From the NCBI GenBank assembly GCA_964646585.1, contig CAZYEY010000059.1, forward strand, positions 1 to 5,225: a DNA stretch of 5,225 nt, written 5' to 3'. The stretch is from PFJX01 sp964646585. GTDB taxonomy: Bacteria > Pseudomonadota > Gammaproteobacteria > Burkholderiales > Thiobacillaceae. The notes below the pieces were generated by a model that was not told the DNA's origin, did not search any database, and saw only the letters and a list, made by a program, of their open reading frames with translations. Below are positions 1-5,225 of the stretch, piece by piece. Position numbers and translations under genes: made by a program. Numbering within the stretch: position 1 is the stretch's first letter; every line of letters starts with the position of its first letter.

Positions 1-243
1 CTGGTAGGCGCCCTGGCCGATCCCGGCCGGCCCGTGGACCGGGAGATGCGGCTTGCCGACCTGCCCCGTCAGACCGGCCTCTTCGGCCTGCTGGGGCTGC
101 GCTCCCGGGGCCTGGTCTGGGCCGCCCTGGCGGCGGAGGCCCTGGCCAGCCAGCTGGAGGGCGACCCCATGCCCCTGGAGAGCGACCTGCTGGACGCGGT
201 GGATCCGGGCCGCTTCCTGTTGCGCGCCAGCCGGCGGCGCTGA
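1..243 (+). CDS. mnmC: C-terminal end of MnmC, bifunctional tRNA 5-(aminomethyl)uridine-modification enzyme (5' end outside window)
   Basis: The open frame enters from the left edge and ends at TGA 241-243, giving 80 visible residues. They match the extreme C-terminus of MnmC as I remember it from E. coli and other Proteobacteria: a glycine/leucine-rich segment ending in SRGL, then an alanine-rich helix with AAEALASQLEGDPMPLE, then DLLDAVDPGRFLLR and a short basic tail. In the family this is the end of the FAD-dependent oxidase domain (DAO fold), which converts cmnm5(s2)U34 to nm5(s2)U34. The N-terminal methyltransferase domain, outside the window, then makes mnm5(s2)U at the wobble position of several cytoplasmic tRNAs. 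The GTG at 34 and the ATG at 46 lie inside the conserved region, so neither is the true start. The glycine usually preceding SRGL appears as arginine. A stand-alone MnmC2-type oxidase cannot be excluded, because the N-terminal half is not visible. The gene converges on ppx with 24 bases between stop codons. Confidence 0.85.
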   Translation: MVGALADPGRPVDREMRLADLPRQTGLFGLLGLRSRGLVWAALAAEALASQLEGDPMPLESDLLDAVDPGRFLLRASRRR

Positions 244-267
244 CCCGGGAAGCCTGTTTCGCCGGCG

Positions 268-1761
268 CTAGACGATATCCACCGCCACCAGGCCAACGCT
301 GGGCGCCACCCGGACCCAGTCCGCCACTTCCTCTTCCAGCACGGCCTGGGTCAGGGGATTGGCCTTCAGCCAGTCACCGGGCAGGCGCAGCCGGCAAGCG
401 CCGCCCTCGCAGGCCAGGCCGAGGCCGGGGGGGGCGGCATCGCTGCGGCTGGCGTGGAACAGCACCGCCAGGCGCAGGCAAAGGATCAGGGGCCAGTTGG
501 GGTCGTCCCGGCCCAGCAGCAGTTTGTCCAATCCGCCCCGGCTGGCCCGCACCAGGCCGGCCAGAAGGGCCTGGTCGCGGCGGGAGAAGCCGGGCATGTC
601 GGCGTTTTCCAGAATGTAGGCGCCATGCTTGTGCTGGCCGGAATGGGCGATGCTGATGCCGATTTCGTGGAGACGGGCGGCCCATGCCAGATGATGCATG
701 GCCTCGCCCTGGTCTCCCCGGTAGCGCTCCGCCAGGGCGGCGAACAGCTTCACCGCCAGCCGTTCCACCCGCCGGGCCTGACGGGCATCCACGTGGTAGC
801 GGCGCTGGAACTGGTTGACGGTGACGTCCCGCATGTCGTGGTCGTGGACCCGGCCCAGCAAATCCCAGAGGATGCCTTCGCGCATGGCGCCCTGGGCCAC
901 GGTCATGGCGCCGATGCCCAGTTCCTGGAACAGGGCCAGCATGATGGCGAGCCCCCCCGCCACCACGGGCCGGCGGTCCGCCTTGAGGCCAGCCACGTCC
1001 AGACGGTTGGCGTCCCCCGCCTTGACGAGCCGCTCCCGCAGCCACTTCAGGCCCTCCAGGGTGATGGGACCGTCGGAGAAGCCGTTGGCCCGGCAAATGT
1101 CGCCCAGGGCCTTGGCGGTGCCCGAGGAGCCCACCGCCTCGGTCCAGGCGCCGGCCTGGAACTGGCCGGCTGTGACATGGCGGATCTCGATGCGGGCGGC
1201 GGTTTCGGCAGCCTTGGCGGCGGCCTTGTCCACCCGCCCATCGGGAAAGAACTGCCTGGAAAACACCACGCAGCCCATGCGTAGGCTTTCCCGCTCCCTG
1301 GGCTCGTAGCCCACGCCGATGATGCACTCGGTGGAGCCGCCGCCGATGTCCACCACAAGACGGGGGCTCTGGGTCAGGGGCAGACTGTGGGCGACCCCCA
1401 GGTAGATGAGGCGGGCTTCCTCCCGGCCGGCGACGATCTCGATGTCGAAGCCCAGGGCGGCCCGGGCCTTCTCCAGGAATTCGGGGGCGTTCTTCGCCAC
1501 CCGCAGGGCCGAGGTGCCCACCGCCCGCACCGCGCCAGGGGGCATGCCGCGCAGGCGCTCGCCGAAGCGGGACAGGCAGTTCAAGGCCCGGCGCTGGCTG
1601 GCCCCGTCCAAGCGCTTCTTGTCGGTCAGGCCGCTGGCCAGGCGCACGGACTCCTTGATGGCGTCGAGATAGAAGAGTTGTTCCCCCTCCACCCGGCCGA
1701 CCTGGAGATGGAAGCTGTTGGAACCCAGATCGACGGCGGCGAGGGTGGGGTATTCCTGCAT
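268..1761 (-). CDS. ppx: Exopolyphosphatase of the Ppx/GppA family
   Basis: The 497-residue protein is full length for the family (about 490-515). Family members release orthophosphate from polyphosphate ends (Ppx) or hydrolyse pppGpp to ppGpp (GppA); they are cytoplasmic. The N-terminal ASKHA-type phosphatase fold shows AAVDLGSNSF (residues 8-17, phosphate loop 1), GREEARLIYLGV (112-123), DIGGGSTE (138-145, phosphate loop 2) and GSSGTAKALGDI (211-222). By alignment with remembered E. coli Ppx, E115 and E145 match catalytic E121 and E150. The C-terminal HD-like helical domain shows AARLHEIGISIAHSGQHKHG (361-380), followed by a Ppx-like end. In-frame TAA at 1771-1773 makes the ATG at 1761 the earliest possible start, and that start places the first phosphate loop at the usual distance. 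No Shine-Dalgarno is visible. Ppx is preferred over GppA from overall resemblance to betaproteobacterial Ppx, but sequence alone does not settle substrate. No ppk is visible next to it. Confidence 0.93.
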   Translation of the reverse strand: MQEYPTLAAVDLGSNSFHLQVGRVEGEQLFYLDAIKESVRLASGLTDKKRLDGASQRRALNCLSRFGERLRGMPPGAVRAVGTSALRVAKNAPEFLEKARAALGFDIEIVAGREEARLIYLGVAHSLPLTQSPRLVVDIGGGSTECIIGVGYEPRERESLRMGCVVFSRQFFPDGRVDKAAAKAAETAARIEIRHVTAGQFQAGAWTEAVGSSGTAKALGDICRANGFSDGPITLEGLKWLRERLVKAGDANRLDVAGLKADRRPVVAGGLAIMLALFQELGIGAMTVAQGAMREGILWDLLGRVHDHDMRDVTVNQFQRRYHVDARQARRVERLAVKLFAALAERYRGDQGEAMHHLAWAARLHEIGISIAHSGQHKHGAYILENADMPGFSRRDQALLAGLVRASRGGLDKLLLGRDDPNWPLILCLRLAVLFHASRSDAAPPGLGLACEGGACRLRLPGDWLKANPLTQAVLEEEVADWVRVAPSVGLVAVDIV

Positions 1762-1781
1762 GGCGAGAGGTTAGGGGAGAC

Positions 1782-1803
1782 GCGTGTCCGGATTATGACA
1801 CGC
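1782..1803 (-). promoter_or_regulatory. Palindrome with Pho-box-like and -10-like sequence upstream of ppx
   Basis: A perfect 7-base inverted repeat (gcgtgtc 1782-1788, gacacgc 1797-1803) with an 8-base centre lies 20 bases before the ppx start codon. Read leftward, 1801-1784 is GTGTCAT-AATC-CGGACAC. This has the 7+4+7 layout of a PhoB box (two CTGTCAT repeats, 4-base spacer), with 6 of 7 matches in the first half and 4 of 7 in the second. The same stretch holds CATAAT (1797-1792), 5 of 6 to a sigma-70 -10 element, which would put transcription starts about 20-25 bases before ATG. I see no good -35 at 17 bases, which is compatible with an activator-dependent promoter. The alternative is a simple palindromic operator or chance hairpin. 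No T tract follows, so it is not an intrinsic terminator. Confidence 0.35.
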
Positions 1804-1834
1804 CATCGCCCCGCCCCTCCCGCGCCTGCGAGGC

Positions 1835-3487
1835 TCAGGCGATGCGGAAGCGGCTCGCCAGGGTGTTGAGCTCGTTGGCCAGATGTTCCAGGCGCTGGGC
1901 CGCCGCCGCGGTCTGGGCCACCGCCGCGCTGTTCTCCTCGGAACCCTGGGCGATGCGCTCCACCTTCTGGGCGATGTCCCGGGCGGCCACCGATTGCTCC
2001 TTGAGGGCAAGGGAGATGTCATCCACCGCCTGGGTTACCCGGGTGCTGGACTCGCGGATGCCCGTGACCGACTCGCCCGCCTGGATGGCCAGGGACACGC
2101 CATCGTTGACCCGCAACACCCCCGCCTCCATCTCCTGCACGGCCCGCTGGGTGCCCTGCTGGATCTTGCCGATCATGGCGCCGATCTCCTGGGTGGAGTT
2201 GGCGGTGCGCTCCGCCAGCTTCCTCACCTCGTCGGCCACCACCGCGAAGCCCCGTCCCTGCTCCCCGGCCCGGGCCGCCTCAATGGCGGCGTTCAGAGCC
2301 AGCAGGTTGGTCTGGTCGGCGATGTCCTTGATGACCTGCACGATGCTGGAAATCTGGGTCGAGTAGGCTTCCAGCTCACGGATGGTATCGGCCGTGCTGT
2401 TCACCGCCTCGGCGATCCGCTTCATCTCCTCCGCCGCGTCGTGGATGATGCGTCCGCCCTCGCTGGATTTGACGCTGGATTCCTGGGTCACATTGCGCGC
2501 TTCCCGGGCGTGGTCGTCCACCTGGTCGATGGACACGGACAGCTCCTCCACCGAGGCCGCCATGCCCGAGGCCGCCTCGGACTGCATCTCGGTGCTGCGG
2601 GCGCTGGCCTGGGCGGCATTGGAAAGATCCCCGGCCGACTGGTGCAACTGGTCGACGTTGCGGCGGATGGCGGCGACGAGATGGTTCAGGTTGTCGCGCA
2701 TGGTGCCCAGCTGACTCAGCAAGACGCCGAGCTCGTCCCTTCCCCCCGCCGGCACGGGCTGGGTCAGATCTCCCGAGGCAATGGCCTGGGCCGTCCCCCT
2801 GGCGGCCTGCAAGGAAGCGGCGATGTGGCGCAACGTGAACCACGTGCTGCCGAGCACGCCCAGCACGCCCACGATCAAGAGCGCGGAGAAGATGATCTGG
2901 TCCCGGTGATAGCGGGCCTCGGCAGCCTCGAACTCCTCATTGGCCACCCGTTCCTGGTAGTCCATCAAAGCCGTCAGGGCATCGGCCAGCGCTTTGCGAT
3001 CCTCACGGCCGGCCTTCAGAAAGGCGGACAGGGCAGACACGCTGAAATCACCCCGCTCCAAGGCATCCACCGCCGCCAGCAGCTTTCCGTGCCAGACCCG
3101 GCGCTTGGCGTCGAAGCCCGCCGCCAGGCGCTTTTCCTCCTCGGTGAGGTACTTGGCCAGGTATTTGGCCCACAGGGCGTCGATCTTGTCCTTGTTCCCA
3201 CGCACCACGTCCGTATGCATCGTGATCGGGTGATCGTGGGCGCCATGGAGAGCCCCGGCCGGGTCGTGCTGGAAGCCCGCCAGGACATGGACATATTTCT
3301 CGTCCACCAGGGTCTGGATGCGGCCCAGATCATGCAGGGGGATCGCCCTGTCCTCGTACACCGTCTTGAGGGCGTCCCGGGCCGCCCGCAACCCCGTCCA
3401 ACCAATCGCCACGGCGATGAGGAACAGGATGCCGGAGAGGATGGTGACAAACCACAATCTTTGGGCAATGGTGAGACGGTCGAGCAT
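1835..3487 (-). CDS. Methyl-accepting chemotaxis protein with periplasmic helical sensor domain
   Basis: This 550-residue inner-membrane chemoreceptor controls the CheA/CheW kinase complex that steers flagellar rotation. It has a short cytoplasmic N-terminus, TM1 (about 11-31), a mostly helical periplasmic domain (about 32-196, four-helix-bundle-like), TM2 (about 197-218), a HAMP domain (about 219-271, with SGDLTQPVPAGGRDELG) and a long coiled-coil signalling hairpin. The hairpin tip is near-invariant: DQTNLLALNAAIEAARAGEQ (391-410), then GRGFAVVADEVRKLAERT. E314/E315 and E517/E518 lie where methylation sites usually fall. From the tip to the end is about 14 residues longer than E. coli Tsr as I remember it, suggesting the 40-heptad class. 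It ends in FRIA with no CheR-binding WxxF-type tail. Seven histidines cluster in residues 52-91, and serine (S225) replaces the usual HAMP proline. In-frame TAG at 3497-3499 makes the ATG at 3487 the earliest possible start; a good Shine-Dalgarno and a sigma-28-like promoter precede it. The ligand cannot be told from sequence. Confidence 0.96.
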   Translation of the reverse strand: MLDRLTIAQRLWFVTILSGILFLIAVAIGWTGLRAARDALKTVYEDRAIPLHDLGRIQTLVDEKYVHVLAGFQHDPAGALHGAHDHPITMHTDVVRGNKDKIDALWAKYLAKYLTEEEKRLAAGFDAKRRVWHGKLLAAVDALERGDFSVSALSAFLKAGREDRKALADALTALMDYQERVANEEFEAAEARYHRDQIIFSALLIVGVLGVLGSTWFTLRHIAASLQAARGTAQAIASGDLTQPVPAGGRDELGVLLSQLGTMRDNLNHLVAAIRRNVDQLHQSAGDLSNAAQASARSTEMQSEAASGMAASVEELSVSIDQVDDHAREARNVTQESSVKSSEGGRIIHDAAEEMKRIAEAVNSTADTIRELEAYSTQISSIVQVIKDIADQTNLLALNAAIEAARAGEQGRGFAVVADEVRKLAERTANSTQEIGAMIGKIQQGTQRAVQEMEAGVLRVNDGVSLAIQAGESVTGIRESSTRVTQAVDDISLALKEQSVAARDIAQKVERIAQGSEENSAAVAQTAAAAQRLEHLANELNTLASRFRIA

Positions 3488-3493
3488 CAGATA

Positions 3494-3498
3494 CTCCT
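3494..3498 (-). promoter_or_regulatory. Ribosome binding site of the chemoreceptor gene
   Basis: Leftward reading gives AGGAG six bases before the ATG at 3487. It overlaps an in-frame TAG (3497-3499), so the start cannot lie further upstream. This is the only strong Shine-Dalgarno among the gene starts visible in the window. Confidence 0.8.
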
Positions 3499-3511
3499 AG
3501 TGGATGGATGG

Positions 3512-3535
3512 AACAAACAAGCCTATTTCGGCTTG
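3512..3535 (-). terminator. Weak intrinsic-terminator-like hairpin after the DUF748 gene
   Basis: About 37 bases past the DUF748 stop codon, the leftward transcript would read CAAGCC-GAAATA-GGCTTG and then TTTGTT. This is a perfect 6-base stem (3530-3535 with 3518-3523), a 6-base loop and a broken T run. Position and polarity fit a terminator for the DUF748 gene, but the stem is short and the T run is interrupted. The 5' arm and loop also form the -10 box of the candidate chemoreceptor promoter, so the symmetry may instead come from that element. Confidence 0.35.
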
Positions 3536-3551
3536 CCGCCGGGAAAATTGA
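3525..3551 (-). promoter_or_regulatory. Candidate sigma-28 (FliA) promoter of the chemoreceptor gene
   Basis: Read leftward, TCAATTTT (3551-3544), 11 bases, then GCCGAAAT (3532-3525). The classical sigma-28 consensus is TAAAGTTT-N11-GCCGATAA. The match is 6 of 8 in the -35, 6 of 8 in the -10 including the diagnostic GCCGA, and exact in spacing. A start about seven bases past the -10 would give a leader of roughly 30 bases that contains the Shine-Dalgarno. Chemoreceptor genes are typical FliA targets, which supports the reading. The element lies wholly in the 85-base gap between the DUF748 and chemoreceptor genes. Confidence 0.6.
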
Positions 3552-3572
3552 GCCGTGCAGGGCGGGCGCGGA

Positions 3573-5225
3573 TCAGCGCCGGGCCACCCCCAGTTCCAGC
3601 TTGGCCGGCACTTCCCGGCCCTCGCCGTCGTGCTGAACGATGTCCGCCGCCTTGACCCGGTCGGCGGGCGCGCCCGCCGCCACCAGGCCGTCCACCACGG
3701 CCTGGCCCCGTCGCCTCGCGAGTTGACCCAGGGCCTCGTCGGACACCGCTTCCTGGTCCAGCAGTCGCTGGTAGACCAGGGCATGCAGGTCGGCGTCCTT
3801 GAGCTGGCCCAGATCCTCGGCGGATAGCGGTGCCTCGGATTTGAACAGGTTCTTCAGCCGCGACACCATCCTGCCGGCGGCGGACTCCCGCTTCTTCTCC
3901 GGATTCGCCCGCAGCCACTTGCCCTGGAGGGCCTTCCACTCCGCCTCGCCGAAGCGGGCCGAGTAAAGCCCTTCCAAGGCGGCCTGGGCCTTGGGATTGG
4001 CGGTGGAGATGGGGCCCGGGTCCTCCTCCGGCGCCAGCTTGACGCCCATCCCCCCGGCCACCGCCCGGCGCAGTTGCAGTTCCTGCATGGCGGGCCGGTC
4101 GATCCCGGCGGACCAGGCGCCCTGGACGGTCAGGGCCAGGCCCGGGCGCTTGTGGAGGATCTGGGTGATCTGCTTGAACTTCTCCTTCTCCGGCGGCGTG
4201 AGACCCGCCTCTCCAGCCTCGAAGGCGATCTTCTCCAGCTTCTCGCCACCGCCGCCGAACAGGGCGCCCAGAGCCCGGAAGGGGGCGGTGACGATCTTGG
4301 TGAGGACGTTGCCGATGGCCTTCCAGATGATCTGGCCATAGCTGAACTGGGGATCGTCCAGGCTGCCGGACACGGGCAGGCCCAGGTCGATGCGCCCGTC
4401 GCTGTCCTGGAGGATGGCGATGGCCAGATCCAGGGGCAGATCCTTGGCGGTGGGGCTCTCCACCCGCTCGCCCAGGGTGAGCTTGTCCATGACGATCTGG
4501 TTCTGGCCCAGCAGCTGCCGGTCCTTGATCTTGTATTCCAGGTCCAGGGAGAGCTTGCCCGACTGGATCCTGCGGCCCACGAAGGTGGCCGTGTAGGGCG
4601 TCAGGTTGGTCATCTCCACGTTGCGGAACACGGTCTTGATGTCCATGAAGCCGGTGGGATTGAACAGGTCGATCTGGCCCACCGCCCGGGCCAGGCCGTA
4701 GTCGTCCACGCGGCCGTCCAGCTCCAGTTCGGCTGCGGCGCCCGGTTTGGTGGAGATGCCGTTGAAGGCGCCCTTGAAGCCGTGGATGCGGGTGCCGAAG
4801 GGCAGGGCCAGGGAATGGTCGGCGAAGTCCATCTCGCCACGCTCGACGCGGATGCGGTCGATGGTCATGGGATAGGCGGGGGCGGGCTTGGCCTCGGCCA
4901 CCGGCGCTGGGGGCCTGGCCGGCTCCGGCGCTTCGGGCTTGTCGCCCGCCGGTGGCGGCGGGCTCTTCAGGATCTTCTTCAGGTTGACCGTCTTGTCCTG
5001 GTAGATCACCAGCTTCATGCCCAGGCCGTCCAGCTTGACCTCCTCGATATCCAGGGCCTCCTGACTGGCGCTCACGCTGTCGCTGGCCAGCTTCTTCCAG
5101 GCCAGGAAACGGGCGCCCCCCTCGCTCTCGTTGAGCAGCAGGTCCGCCACCTCGAAGCCGCCCTTGAACTCGGCCTTGCCGGCGTATTTCACCTGCCCGC
5201 TCAGGGATGCCCGGCCCGAGGCCAG
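3573..5225 (-). CDS. DUF748 / AsmA-like envelope protein, C-terminal 550 residues (5' end outside window)
   Basis: The frame is open to the right edge and ends at TGA (3573-3575). The GTG at 5192 is internal, because the 11 codons upstream (LASGRASLSGQ) continue the same beta-rich pattern. Visible residues 1-86 are AsmA-like beta sheet. About 89-119 is a Pro/Ala-rich linker. About 120-325 is the DUF748 core, with MDFADHSLALPFGTRIHGFK, NVEMTNLTPYTATFVGRRIQ, DRQLLGQNQIVMDKLTLG, DGRIDLGLPVSGSLDDPQFS and an amphipathic KIVTAPFRALGALFGGG. About 344-391 (KFKQITQILHKRPGLALTVQ, then G, D and RR) and 496-524 (LGQLARRRGQAVVDGLVAAG) resemble the two halves of an OmpA-like fold, separated by a charged insert. 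Family members are usually near 1000 residues or more, with an N-terminal membrane anchor and a large periplasmic part. AsmA-like relatives such as TamB and YhdP are linked to outer-membrane lipid transport, so an envelope role is inferred; no specific function is established. It lies 85 bases upstream of the chemoreceptor gene on the same strand. Confidence 0.9.
   Translation of the reverse strand: MASGRASLSGQVKYAGKAEFKGGFEVADLLLNESEGGARFLAWKKLASDSVSASQEALDIEEVKLDGLGMKLVIYQDKTVNLKKILKSPPPPAGDKPEAPEPARPPAPVAEAKPAPAYPMTIDRIRVERGEMDFADHSLALPFGTRIHGFKGAFNGISTKPGAAAELELDGRVDDYGLARAVGQIDLFNPTGFMDIKTVFRNVEMTNLTPYTATFVGRRIQSGKLSLDLEYKIKDRQLLGQNQIVMDKLTLGERVESPTAKDLPLDLAIAILQDSDGRIDLGLPVSGSLDDPQFSYGQIIWKAIGNVLTKIVTAPFRALGALFGGGGEKLEKIAFEAGEAGLTPPEKEKFKQITQILHKRPGLALTVQGAWSAGIDRPAMQELQLRRAVAGGMGVKLAPEEDPGPISTANPKAQAALEGLYSARFGEAEWKALQGKWLRANPEKKRESAAGRMVSRLKNLFKSEAPLSAEDLGQLKDADLHALVYQRLLDQEAVSDEALGQLARRRGQAVVDGLVAAGAPADRVKAADIVQHDGEGREVPAKLELGVARR

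Noticed and set aside
230..266. Inverted repeat gccggcg/cgccggc across the convergent mnmC and ppx stops as a bidirectional terminator
   Set aside because: The stem is 7 bases but the loop is 23 bases and no T run follows on either strand. In DNA this GC-rich such a match is easily fortuitous.
454..1284. A 276-codon + strand open frame inside ppx
   Set aside because: It is antisense to the conserved core of ppx, rich in Gly/His/Gln/Ala, with no recognisable motif and no ribosome binding site.
374..1327. A 317-codon - strand frame overlapping ppx in another frame
   Set aside because: It is an Arg/Gly/Pro-rich out-of-frame reading of the ppx sequence. The overlapping frame carries all the Ppx/GppA motifs.
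1819..1841. Hairpin CGCCTG-AGCCTCG-CAGGCG at the chemoreceptor stop codon as an intrinsic terminator
   Set aside because: The stem has 6 bases but is followed by a G-rich run (CGGGAGGGG) rather than T residues, so there is no rho-independent terminator signature.
1883..3655. A 590-codon open frame on the + strand opposite the chemoreceptor gene
   Set aside because: It is antisense to a complete, strongly conserved chemoreceptor. Its translation is a low-complexity run of Gly/Leu/His/Asp/Arg with no domain, as expected from a GC-rich codon-position shadow.
4869..4961. Pro/Ala-rich stretch in the DUF748 protein as a sign of frameshift or fusion
   Set aside because: The frame is continuous and homologous sequence lies on both sides. 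Pro/Ala linkers at this point are, as I recall, usual in DUF748 proteins.
5190..5192. GTG as the start codon of the DUF748 gene
   Set aside because: The frame stays open to the window edge and the 11 codons upstream continue the domain pattern. DUF748 proteins are normally much longer than 539 residues, so the gene is truncated by the window.
1..5225. A new defence, mobile or otherwise undescribed multi-gene system
   Set aside because: All four genes belong to recognised families, GC content and codon use look uniform, and there are no direct repeats, integrase, transposase, toxin-antitoxin or array structures.

Overview
This is GC-rich, gene-dense DNA from a Gram-negative bacterium. The exopolyphosphatase, chemoreceptor and DUF748 proteins read most like those of Betaproteobacteria, perhaps a Rhodocyclales or Nitrosomonadales relative. 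That placement rests on remembered family resemblance only.

Layout, left to right. Positions 1-243 (+) hold the last 80 codons of mnmC, a tRNA wobble-uridine modification enzyme that enters from outside the window. A 24-base gap separates it tail-to-tail from a complete ppx/gppA-type exopolyphosphatase gene (268-1761, -). A 73-base gap follows, with a palindrome that also resembles a Pho box. Next is a complete methyl-accepting chemotaxis protein (1835-3487, -), then an 85-base gap with a candidate sigma-28 (FliA) promoter, a small hairpin and a clear Shine-Dalgarno. The 3' part of a DUF748/AsmA-like envelope protein gene (3573-5225, -) fills the rest and runs off the right edge. No stretch over 85 bases lacks a gene, and I see no tRNA, rRNA, CRISPR array, insertion sequence or phage gene.

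The three leftward genes are collinear, but each gap carries plausible initiation signals. I therefore favour largely separate transcription units: the chemoreceptor with the flagellar regulon, and the phosphatase possibly tied to phosphate supply. The proteins belong to different processes: tRNA modification, polyphosphate or (p)ppGpp turnover, chemotaxis and envelope maintenance. Nothing links them into one pathway.

I found no evidence of a new multi-gene system. The points most worth checking are the two intergenic regulatory candidates, the histidine-rich stretch in the receptor's sensor domain, a substitution at a normally conserved HAMP proline, and the split OmpA-like tail of the DUF748 protein.
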